Positions 57,679 to 64,000 of a DNA stretch of 64,000 nucleotides are shown piece by piece. The translations under genes and the position numbers were made by a program. Within the stretch, counting starts at the first letter, position 1, and every line of letters begins with the position of its first letter. The DNA is from Ralstonia pickettii DTP0602 (GTDB taxonomy: Bacteria > Pseudomonadota > Gammaproteobacteria > Burkholderiales > Burkholderiaceae): assembly GCA_000471925.1 (NCBI GenBank), contig CP006667.1, forward strand, positions 3,100,001 to 3,164,000. The letters run 5' to 3'. The notes below the pieces were generated by a model. It had not been told where the DNA came from. It did no database searches and saw only the letters and a program-made list of their open reading frames with translations.

Positions 57679-58371
57679 TCAGGCTTGCTCCACCAGGATC
57701 ACATGTACGCGGTACGGGCCGTGCGCGCCCAGCACGATGGTCTGTTCGATATCGCCCGTGCGCGACGGGCCGCTGATGATATTGGTGGCGCGCGGCAGCT
57801 CGCCGCGCTCGCTGCGCACCAGCGCAAAGGCGTCCTCCAGGCCCGCGACGATGCGCGAGCGCGGCACCACCGCCACATGGGTCTCGGGCAGCAGCGCGGC
57901 CGAAGCAAACGTGGTCGGCCCCGACAGCAGCATCAGCGAACCGGTCTCAGCGATCGCGCAAAAGCAGCCGGTGATGCCGACCAGGTCGCCATGATCGTGG
58001 TCGGCCTCGACCTCGCGCACCGGCGGCCGGCATTCCACTTCGATTCCCGCGGCCTGCCACGGCAGCGCGCCCAGCGCATCCCAGGCCACCGCGCGGTGGA
58101 CCAGGCTTAGGCTGTCGAGAAAACGCACGGTGGCGGCGGGCACCTCCTCCATGGTCGCCACGCGATCGACGGTCGAGGCCATGCGCTGCGCCTGCGCCTG
58201 CGCCAGGAAATGCTCGGTCAGGTCGGCGGCGGGCATCGGCCGCGGGCCCTGCGGATGGCGCGCGAGGTAGTCAGCCACCGCCTCGCGCTCGCCGGAGGTC
58301 GGCCTGACCGGCCTGCCCTGGGCGGCACGGATGCGGGCAAAGATGCGGTCGCGGGCGTCGTTGGTTTCCAT
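57679..58371 (-). CDS. lutC: LutC/YkgG family protein (LUD domain)
   Basis: The 230-residue protein is the LUD-domain subunit LutC, part of the LutABC lactate-oxidising complex. Motifs: GITGCFCAIAETGSLML, PETHVAVVPRSRIVAGLEDA and SGPSRTGDIEQTIVLGAHGP. LutA and LutB are not next to it here, as they normally are, which makes the assignment of a lactate role tentative. It lies between pncB and the antiporter gene. Confidence 0.85.
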   Translation of the reverse strand: METNDARDRIFARIRAAQGRPVRPTSGEREAVADYLARHPQGPRPMPAADLTEHFLAQAQAQRMASTVDRVATMEEVPAATVRFLDSLSLVHRAVAWDALGALPWQAAGIEVECRPPVREVEADHDHGDLVGITGCFCAIAETGSLMLLSGPTTFASAALLPETHVAVVPRSRIVAGLEDAFALVRSERGELPRATNIISGPSRTGDIEQTIVLGAHGPYRVHVILVEQA

Positions 58372-58452
58372 ATGGCCTGGTTGTTCTTGTCGCGGGGCGC
58401 GGCTGGTATGCGATGCGCCGATTATAGTGTTGGCCGCCGTGCGCTGAGTCGG

Positions 58453-59631
58453 CTATGGCGCCGCCTTGACCGAGAACACCTGACGCAGGTAGGTAAGGTA
58501 GCCGGCATCGTCGCACATGGTCTTCTCCGGCGTATCCGACAGCTTGGCCACCGGCTGCCCGTTGCAGCGCACCATCTTGATGACGATCTGCAGCGGCGTG
58601 TAGCCCAGGTCGTTGGTCAGGTTGGTGCCGACGCCGAAGGCCAGCCGGCACCGGCCATGGAAGCGCTCGTACAGTTCGATCACGCGCGGAATGTCGAGGC
58701 TGTCGCTGAAGATCAGCGTCTTGGTGCGCGGGTCGACGCGATTGACGGCATAGTGGGCGACCATGCGCTCGCCCCACAGCATCGGGTCGCCGGAATCATG
58801 GCGCACACCATCGAAGAGCTTGCAGAAGTAGAGGTCGAAGTCGCGCAGGAAGGCATCGAAGCCATAGGTGTCGGACAGCGCGATGCCCAGGTCGCCGCGG
58901 TACTCGCGTGCCCACCGCTCCAGCGCGTACACCTGCGAATCGCGCAGCCGCGGCCCCAACGCCTGGCACGCCTGCAGGTATTCATGCGCCATCGTGCCGA
59001 GCGGCACCATATTGTGCAGGCGGGCAAAGTGGACGTTGCTGGTGCCGGCCAGCTGCGGCCCGAGCACGCGCCGCATGGTCAGCAGCACCTCTTCCTGCCA
59101 GTCGCGCGAGAAGCGCCGGCGCGTGCCGTAGTCGGCGATGATGCAATCGGCGACCTCCGGCGTCTTCAGCAGTGCCAGCTTGTCTTCCAGCCGGCGGCGG
59201 CCTTCGGCGAGGTCCGGCCGGGGCTGGGTGCGGCGGAAATAGACCTCGTTGACGATCGCCAGCACCGGCACTTCGAACATGATGGTATGCAGCCACGGGC
59301 CGATGATCGAGATCTCGATCTCGCCGTTGCCCTGCGGCGCCGGCCGCACCGACACGTACTTCTCGTTCAGGTGGAACAGGCCAAGGAAGTCGACGAAATC
59401 GCTCTTGATAAAGCGCAGCCCGCGCAGGTAGGCCAGTTCGTCGTCGGTGAAGCGCAACTGGCACAGGTGCGCCACCTCGGCGCGGATCTCGTCGATATAC
59501 GGCGTCAGGTCGACGCCCGCGTTGCGGCACTTGAAGCGGTATTCGACCTGTGCCTGCGGAAACTGATGCTGCACCACCTGCATCATCGTGAACTTGTACA
59601 GGTCGGTGTCGAGCAGAGACTGGATGATCAT
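58453..59631 (-). CDS. pncB: Nicotinate phosphoribosyltransferase
   Basis: The 392-residue enzyme makes nicotinate mononucleotide in the NAD salvage pathway. The N-terminus ([22 protein letters not shown]) matches PncB. The phosphate-binding [18 protein letters not shown] and [16 protein letters not shown] motifs are present. The residues [13 protein letters not shown] near the end are also characteristic. Confidence 0.95.
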   Translation of the reverse strand: MIIQSLLDTDLYKFTMMQVVQHQFPQAQVEYRFKCRNAGVDLTPYIDEIRAEVAHLCQLRFTDDELAYLRGLRFIKSDFVDFLGLFHLNEKYVSVRPAPQGNGEIEISIIGPWLHTIMFEVPVLAIVNEVYFRRTQPRPDLAEGRRRLEDKLALLKTPEVADCIIADYGTRRRFSRDWQEEVLLTMRRVLGPQLAGTSNVHFARLHNMVPLGTMAHEYLQACQALGPRLRDSQVYALERWAREYRGDLGIALSDTYGFDAFLRDFDLYFCKLFDGVRHDSGDPMLWGERMVAHYAVNRVDPRTKTLIFSDSLDIPRVIELYERFHGRCRLAFGVGTNLTNDLGYTPLQIVIKMVRCNGQPVAKLSDTPEKTMCDDAGYLTYLRQVFSVKAAP

Positions 59632-59698
59632 AGCGAGCCAGACGGCGATGCCGGGTCAGTCCGACATGCTAACCGAAGTCTGCCTGCGCGCGTGGCGC

Positions 59699-60256
59699 TC
59701 AGGCGCCGTCGAGGAACGGCTGCGGACGCCGCGGTGTCGCCCTGCCCTTGGCCTTGCCCTGCAGGCACCAGAGCTGGCGGCCGTCCGCACCGGCGCACGA
59801 CACCAGCGTGGCGGCGCCGCGCGGCACCTGCTGCGGCAAGGGCTCGGCAAAAGCGCCGTCGCCGGCCAGGATGCGCTCGGTGTAGACCGGCGTGCCCGCG
59901 CGCTCGAAGCGCAGCACCTGGACCCGGTCGCCTGGCTGCGGCTGCAACTCGGGCCCGCACGGCATCAGGCCGGCGCGGCCGCAATGGGCGATGGCGTCGC
60001 CCGCGGGCGAGTCGGTCACGCTGAAGTGGTCCCAGTCGAACGCGGTCAGGGCTGGCAGCGCGACCGGCGCATCGGAACGGGCGCGCCACGCCACCAGGCG
60101 CGACACCACGCTGTCGGCCATGCCGGGCTGGGCCAGGGTCTGTGCGGAGACGGGATCGATGTGCGAGCAAAATGCCGTCCACAGCACAAGCACAGGCAGG
60201 ACCGCGGCATGGCGCCGCAGGCGGGCAGGACGGAAACGGCTAGGCTGGCGTGGCAT
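59699..60256 (-). CDS. Exported protein of unknown function
   Basis: The 185-residue product has an Arg-rich N-terminus with a hydrophobic core (HAAVLPVLVLWTAFC) and a likely signal cleavage near VSAQ. The mature part has four cysteines that could form disulfides (HCGRAGLMPCG; SCAGADGRQLWC). GGGAG precedes the ATG at 60256. No known domain is visible. It may bind a ligand in the periplasm; that is inference. It starts 67 bases upstream of pncB in the same direction. Confidence 0.6.
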   Translation of the reverse strand: MPRQPSRFRPARLRRHAAVLPVLVLWTAFCSHIDPVSAQTLAQPGMADSVVSRLVAWRARSDAPVALPALTAFDWDHFSVTDSPAGDAIAHCGRAGLMPCGPELQPQPGDRVQVLRFERAGTPVYTERILAGDGAFAEPLPQQVPRGAATLVSCAGADGRQLWCLQGKAKGRATPRRPQPFLDGA

Positions 60257-60563
60257 ATGGGTCTCCCGGCCGGATACATGTGACATGCAGGCGGCCTCCA
60301 TCATGCGCCGGGACGCGCCGGCGCGCCAGCCGGCCGCCATGCGTTGGATCAAAAGCACATAAAGAAATAAGAAAACTATCTGATCCGGCTATATAGACCC
60401 GCTATCCTTGCCGGAAGGCTCGGCTACAATATCGGCTTCCGAAAGGCCTCGGCCGGCGCTCGTCCAGCCCATGCTGCAACCGTTGCAGATGGGGCGCGTC
60501 CGCCGGCAAGAAGCGGCCCTAACAGTTTCCCATTAAAAGCCGACCTGTTTTCCTGGAACCGAA
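60257..60563. promoter_or_regulatory. Divergent intergenic region upstream of fdxA
   Basis: About 300 bases with no gene. An AT-rich patch (60361-60400, ATAAAGAAATAAGAAAAC to CTATATAG) and a -10-like TACAAT at 60425-60430 could drive fdxA. The leader would then be about 130 bases. No convincing -35 element could be assigned. Confidence 0.4.
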
Positions 60564-60887
60564 ATGACTCACGTTGTCACCGAATCCTGCATCCGTTGCC
60601 GCTACACAGACTGCGTTGACGTGTGTCCGGTCGATTGTTTCCGCGAAGGCCCCAACTTCCTGGCCATCGACCCGGATGAGTGCATCGACTGCGCCGTTTG
60701 CGTGGCCGAATGCCCGGTGAATGCCATTTACGCCGAGGAAGACGTTCCGGGCGACCAGCAGCAGTTCATTGACCTGAACGCCGAGCTGGCGCGCGCATGG
60801 CCCTCCATTACCAAGACCAAGGCCCCGCTGGCCGAGGCCGAGGAATGGAAGGACGCCACCGACAAGCTGCAGTACCTGCAGCGCTGA
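60564..60887 (+). CDS. fdxA: Seven-iron ferredoxin FdxA
   Basis: The 107-residue ferredoxin holds a [3Fe-4S] and a [4Fe-4S] cluster. The first set is C9, C17 and C51, the second C21, C41, C44 and C47. Extra cysteines C12 and C25 are those seen in Azotobacter FdI-type proteins. It begins [20 protein letters not shown]. It lies 80 bases before a reductase that is a natural electron partner. Confidence 0.95.
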   Translation: MTHVVTESCIRCRYTDCVDVCPVDCFREGPNFLAIDPDECIDCAVCVAECPVNAIYAEEDVPGDQQQFIDLNAELARAWPSITKTKAPLAEAEEWKDATDKLQYLQR

Positions 60888-60967
60888 CACGAAAAAGAAA
60901 GCCGTCCCCACGCGCTTTCCGCAATACCGGGCACACGGTGCCCCACCAACGTATCAGGACGAATATG

Positions 60968-62074
60968 GACTTGAGCATTCCAAATCCCGTTGCCGACACG
61001 ACCAGGCAGGTCGAAGGCGGCAACCCCGCCGGCGGCCAGCCGCTGGAAATCGACGCGCTGATCGTCGGTGCCGGTCCGGTGGGCCTGTTCCAGGTCTTCG
61101 AGCTGGGCCTGCTTGAAATCAAGGCGCACGTCATCGATTCCCTGAAGGTGGTCGGCGGCCAGTGCGTGGAGCTGTATCCGGACAAGCCCATCTATGACAT
61201 CCCGGCCGTGCCCATCTGCACCGGCCAGGAACTGACCGACAACCTGCTCAAGCAGATCGAGCCGTTCGAGCCCACCTTCCACCTGGGCCAGGAAGTCGCC
61301 GTGGTCGAGCGCCGTGAAGACGGCCGCTTCTTCGTCGAGACCTCGCTCGGAACCCGCTTTATCACCAAGACCATCTTCATCGCCGCCGGCGTGGGCTCGT
61401 TCCAGCCGCGTACGCTGAAGGTCGAGGGCCTCGACAAGTTCGACGGCAAGCAGCTGTTCTACCGCGTCAAGGATCCGAGCCGATTCCATGGCCGCAATCT
61501 GGTGATCGTCGGTGGCGGCGACTCCGCGCTGGACTGGACGCTGGACCTGGTCGGCAAGGCCGAGTCGGTGGTGATGATCCACCGCCGCGACGGCTTCCGC
61601 GCCGCGCCCGCCTCGGTCGCCAAGATGAAGGAACTGTGCGAACAGTTGGAAATGCAGTTCGTGGTCGGCCAGATCGGCGGCTATGAAGAGAAGGACGGCG
61701 TGCTCACCGAGATCAAGGTGACCGGCGCCGACGGCGTGACCCGCCGCCTGCCGCTGGATGACCTGCTGGTGTTCTTCGGCCTGTCGCCCAAGCTCGGCCC
61801 GATCGCCGAGTGGGGCCTGGACCTGGAGCGCAAGCAGATCAAGGTGGACACCGAGAAGTTCGAGACCAACATCCCGGGCATCTTCGCGGTGGGCGACATC
61901 AACACCTACCCCGGCAAGAAGAAGCTGATCCTGTCGGGCTTCCACGAGGCTGCGCTGGCCGCGTTCGGTGCTGCGCCGTATATCTTCCCCGAGAAGAAGA
62001 TCCACATGCAGTACACCACCACCTCGCCGAAGCTGCACAAGATCCTCGGCGTGGAATCGCCGGTGTTCGACTGA
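60968..62074 (+). CDS. Ferredoxin-NADP reductase, thioredoxin-reductase-like type
   Basis: The 368-residue flavoprotein has the FAD motif [19 protein letters not shown], the NADPH motif [18 protein letters not shown] and the FAD-binding end [18 protein letters not shown]. It lacks the CxxC redox pair of true thioredoxin reductase, so it fits the TrxR-like ferredoxin-NADP reductases. Its location after fdxA supports that. I chose the ATG at 60968 (MDLSIPNPV), without a clear ribosome site. Confidence 0.92.
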   Translation, partial: DLSIPNPVADTTRQVEGGNPAGGQPLEIDALIVGAGPVGLFQVFELGLLEIKAHVIDSLKVVGGQCVELYPDKPIYDIPAVPICTGQELTDNLLKQIEPFEPTFHLGQEVAVVERREDGRFFVETSLGTRFITKTIFIAAGVGSFQPRTLKVEGLDKFDGKQLFYRVKDPSRFHGRNLVIVGGGDSALDWTLDLVGKAESVVMIHRRDGFRAAPASVAKMKELCEQLEMQFVVGQIGGYEEKDGVLTEIKVTGADGVTRRLPLDDLLVFFGLSPKLGPIAEWGLDLERKQIKVDTEKFETNIPGIFAVGDINTYPGKKKLILSGFHEAALAAFGAAPYIFPEKKIHMQYTTTSPKLHKILGVESPVFD

Positions 62075-62108
62075 CCGGCTGGCGATTGCCACGATCAGGT
62101 GCCGCAGA

Positions 62109-62130
62109 AACCGCCGTGAGGCGGTTTTTT
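62109..62130 (+). terminator. Terminator after the ferredoxin reductase gene
   Basis: AACCGCC, a GTGA loop and GGCGGTT run into six T residues (to 62130). It lies 34 bases after the stop codon. Confidence 0.92.
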
Positions 62131-62280
62131 CTGGCACAAATCAGAAAGCGTGGCTATAATGCGGCCTCGCTGTTGAACGCGAAGGCCTGAAGCCAGCAGA
62201 GATGCCCTTCACCATCGTGAAACGCAGCAAGCCGGAAGCTTCCAGACACCTGGCGACAAGAACAATACGTCGAAAAGGTG

Positions 62281-62310
62281 TTGACGAAGAAAAGAGAAAC
62301 TGGCTATAAT
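62281..62310 (+). promoter_or_regulatory. Promoter of tRNA-Asn
   Basis: TTGACG (62281-62286), an 18-bp spacer and TATAAT (62305-62310) make a near-consensus sigma-70 promoter 15 bases before the tRNA. A second TGGCTATAAT 10-mer occurs exactly 150 bases upstream (62151-62160), possibly an additional start. Confidence 0.8.
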
Positions 62311-62325
62311 TTCTTTCTCAGCTGT

Positions 62326-62401
62326 TCCCCGATAGCTCAGTCGGTAGAGCGACGGACTGTTAATCCGCAGGTCCCTGGTTCGAGCCCAGGTCGGGGAGCC
62401 A
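62326..62401 (+). tRNA. tRNA-Asn (anticodon GUU)
   Basis: 76 bases with encoded CCA. The acceptor TCCCCGA pairs with TCGGGGA. The anticodon arm is around CTGTTAAT, with GTT at positions 34-36, and the T arm is GGTTCGAGCCC. Confidence 0.95.
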
Positions 62402-62411
62402 ACCGATACGG

Positions 62412-62440
62412 AAGCCCGGTGCATATGCACCGGGCTTTTT
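62412..62440 (+). terminator. Terminator after tRNA-Asn
   Basis: An uninterrupted palindrome, AGCCCGGTGCA-TGCACCGGGCT around a central TA, runs into TTTTT. It lies 11 bases past the tRNA 3' end. Confidence 0.92.
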
Positions 62441-62519
62441 CGTTTTGTGCTTTGCATTTCTACCGCAGGCAATCACGGCGGCCGACAGCACTGCCGCAAT
62501 GCCCGCGTCCCTTCCCTGC

Positions 62520-63287
62520 TTATCCCTGCAGCGAGTCCCCGGCGATCTTCAGCGCCTCCACAATGCCCATTGCATTGAGTTCGACCCGATGCAGCGGCCC
62601 CGCCACCGACAAGCCATAGGTTGCCCCGCCAATGGTCACGGGAGTGGCGATGGCCCCCAGGTCCGGGAACGACTCGCCGAAATTCGGATACCACCCTTGC
62701 GCCTGCCATTGCTGCATCGCGGCTTCGAATGCCTGCACCGAAGCCACGGTGCGCGCCGTGCGCGAGGCAAACGACACGCCTTCCAGCAGTTCGGCGCGCG
62801 TCGCCGCGGGCATCGCGCCGAGGATGGCGCGGCCGATGGAGTTCACATGCGCATCGCGCAGTTCGCCCGGCGCAGCGATATAGCGCACCGGATTGGCGGA
62901 CTCGCGCACCTCCAGGTACAGCACCCGTCCGTCATCCTGCAGCTTGCCAAAGATCACCGTCTCGCCGGTGGTGTCGCGCAGCGACTCCAGCACCGGCTGC
63001 ACGCGTTCGAGCAGCGGGTCGTTGCGAGCGATACGCTGGGCGATATCGAGCAGCCGGCGCGTCGGGTAGTAGCCCTGGCGGCGGCCGGTTTCGTACAGGT
63101 AGCCGAGCGAGGCCAGCGTGCGGATCAGCCCCAGGCAGCTCGACATGGGCGCGCCCAGCAGCTTGGCCAGCTCGGTCAGCGTCAGCGAGCGCCCTTCGCG
63201 CGCATAGATCTCCATGATCTCGATCACGCGCAGCGCGGTCTTGACGCTGGCGTAACCGGATTTCTCGGCCGCTTCGTTTTCTGCCAT
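62520..63287 (-). CDS. IclR-family transcriptional regulator
   Basis: The 255-residue product has the IclR N-terminal winged helix (KTALRVIEIMEIYAREGRSLTLTELAKLLGAPMSSC region, about residues 14-60) and the C-terminal effector domain (YIAAPGELRDAHVNSIGRAILGAMPA; VTIGGATYGLSVAGPLHRV). It probably controls the CaiB/BaiF CoA-transferase gene 70 bases upstream on the same strand and the catabolic cluster that continues beyond the window. The ligand is unknown. Confidence 0.9.
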   Translation of the reverse strand: MAENEAAEKSGYASVKTALRVIEIMEIYAREGRSLTLTELAKLLGAPMSSCLGLIRTLASLGYLYETGRRQGYYPTRRLLDIAQRIARNDPLLERVQPVLESLRDTTGETVIFGKLQDDGRVLYLEVRESANPVRYIAAPGELRDAHVNSIGRAILGAMPAATRAELLEGVSFASRTARTVASVQAFEAAMQQWQAQGWYPNFGESFPDLGAIATPVTIGGATYGLSVAGPLHRVELNAMGIVEALKIAGDSLQG

Positions 63288-63357
63288 CGTTTGGCTTCCT
63301 CGACTTCAGTATCCGTTGGCCGGGATTGTACGCGGCGGCGCCGTCCGGCAAGGCGGG

Positions 63358-64000
63358 TCAGCCGTCCCCGTCTTCGGCTTGCGGCAAGGCCTGCGGCCAG
63401 CGGCGGATATTGCCCGGCGTGCGCGAGAAGCGCGTAGGGATCCCCACGCCGCGCAGCCGGCCTTCGCTCGGGTGGTCATACTCGAACATCATGCCGGTGG
63501 CGCGCAGGTGCGGGTCATCGGCCAGGCTGTCGAAGTGCGGCACTTCGCTGTGCGGGATATCGGCATCGCGCAGCAGGTCCAGCCACTCCGCGGTGGTGCG
63601 TTGCGCGACGATCTCGGCCAGGGTGGCGTAGAGCGCATCGATATTGGCGCTGCGCGCGGCCGGCGTGGCATAGCGCGGGTCGCGCGCCAGTTGCGCATGG
63701 CCCGAGACATCGAAGAAGCGCAGCCATTGCGCGCTGGTATAAGGCAGCAGTGCGATATGGCCGTCGCGCGTGCGGTAGGGCTTGCGGTGCGCCGACATCA
63801 CGCGGGGATAGCCGGCCGCCCCCAGCGGCGGGATGAAGGTCTGCCCGGCCAGTTGCTCGGTGGCGAGGAAGGACACCAGCGTCTCGAACATCGGCACCTC
63901 GATGGCCTGGCCCTGGCCGGAGCGCTCGCGCTCGTACAGCGCCATCGGGATCGCGTAGGCCACGGTTAGCCCGGCCACCTTGTCGGCCAGGATGGTGTTG
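63358..64000 (-). CDS. CaiB/BaiF-family CoA-transferase, 5' part cut by the window edge
   Basis: The minus-strand frame is open to the end of the window, so the N-terminal part, including any catalytic Asp, lies outside. The visible C-terminal about 213 residues hold the class III pattern LADKVAGLTVAYAIPMAL, IEVPMFETLVSFLATEQLAGQ and YRTRDGHIALLPYT. The enzyme transfers CoA between carboxylic acids. An ATG at 63978 is internal, and I do not take it as the start. Confidence 0.88.
   Translation of the reverse strand, partial: NTILADKVAGLTVAYAIPMALYERERSGQGQAIEVPMFETLVSFLATEQLAGQTFIPPLGAAGYPRVMSAHRKPYRTRDGHIALLPYTSAQWLRFFDVSGHAQLARDPRYATPAARSANIDALYATLAEIVAQRTTAEWLDLLRDADIPHSEVPHFDSLADDPHLRATGMMFEYDHPSEGRLRGVGIPTRFSRTPGNIRRWPQALPQAEDGDG

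Noticed and set aside
62201..62308. 35-codon basic frame (MPFTIVKRSK...) ahead of tRNA-Asn
   Set aside because: Weak ribosome site, and it runs through the tRNA promoter; not enough evidence for a peptide.

Overview
The window is GC-rich, densely packed chromosomal DNA of a betaproteobacterium in the Burkholderiaceae, most likely Cupriavidus. The support is the gene order (earP-efp; lepA-lepB-rnc-era-recO-pdxJ-acpS-nagZ; plsX-fabHDG-acpP-fabF followed by rpoE-rseA-rseB-degP), the arginine-type EF-P, and the overall codon and base composition. I could not run a database search, so the genus is an inference.

Layout. 1-5.1 kb: an edge-truncated AAA ATPase, then a Fur-box-controlled tonB-exbB-exbD energy transducer preceded by a 21-codon membrane peptide, a second Fur box with hemP, and a GlcG/HbpS-like protein. 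5.2-6.2 kb: two small exported low-complexity proteins, one made of 12-residue repeats and one rich in Tyr/Pro/Gly with a His tail. 6.3-11.5 kb: tRNA-Leu(UAA), a divergent yeiH/LysR pair, a cation:proton antiporter, tRNA-Cys, two tRNA-Gly and pgsA. 11.6-15.7 kb: uvrC, and earP with efp.

15.8-20.6 kb is the only clearly accessory segment. It sits between the convergent genes efp and nagZ. It is bounded by a 27-bp perfect inverted repeat and carries an amidase, a DUF302 protein and a TetR regulator in one apparent operon, behind a promoter overlapped by two copies of a 14-bp palindrome. A frameshifted, probably internally deleted transposase remnant lies at its right end.

20.6-33.4 kb is a long minus-strand block: the lepA-to-nagZ genes (translation factor, signal peptidase, RNase III, Era, RecO, PdxJ, AcpS, NagZ) and upstream of them the sigma-E envelope stress genes (rpoE, rseA, rseB, a DegP-type protease) and a glutaredoxin-like protein. 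33.5-40.8 kb is the type II fatty acid synthesis cluster with rpmF and yceD. 41-45.7 kb holds maf, a tetrapyrrole-methylase-fold methyltransferase, an SppA-type peptidase, a Rieske protein, a phosphatase and rluC, which is divergent from rne (long leader, very repetitive RNA-binding tail). 49.9-53 kb is the molybdenum cofactor set moaA-mobA-moeA. 53-64 kb is a mixed housekeeping and metabolic stretch: rmuC, a hydroxyacid dehydrogenase, an NhaD-type antiporter, lutC, pncB, a 7Fe ferredoxin and its likely reductase, tRNA-Asn, an IclR regulator and an edge-truncated CaiB/BaiF CoA-transferase.

Most genes are ordinary core genes. The parts worth attention are the inverted-repeat-bounded island with its self-contained amidase regulon, the small peptide in front of tonB, the two low-complexity exported proteins, and a structured non-coding element at about 4.48-4.61 kb.
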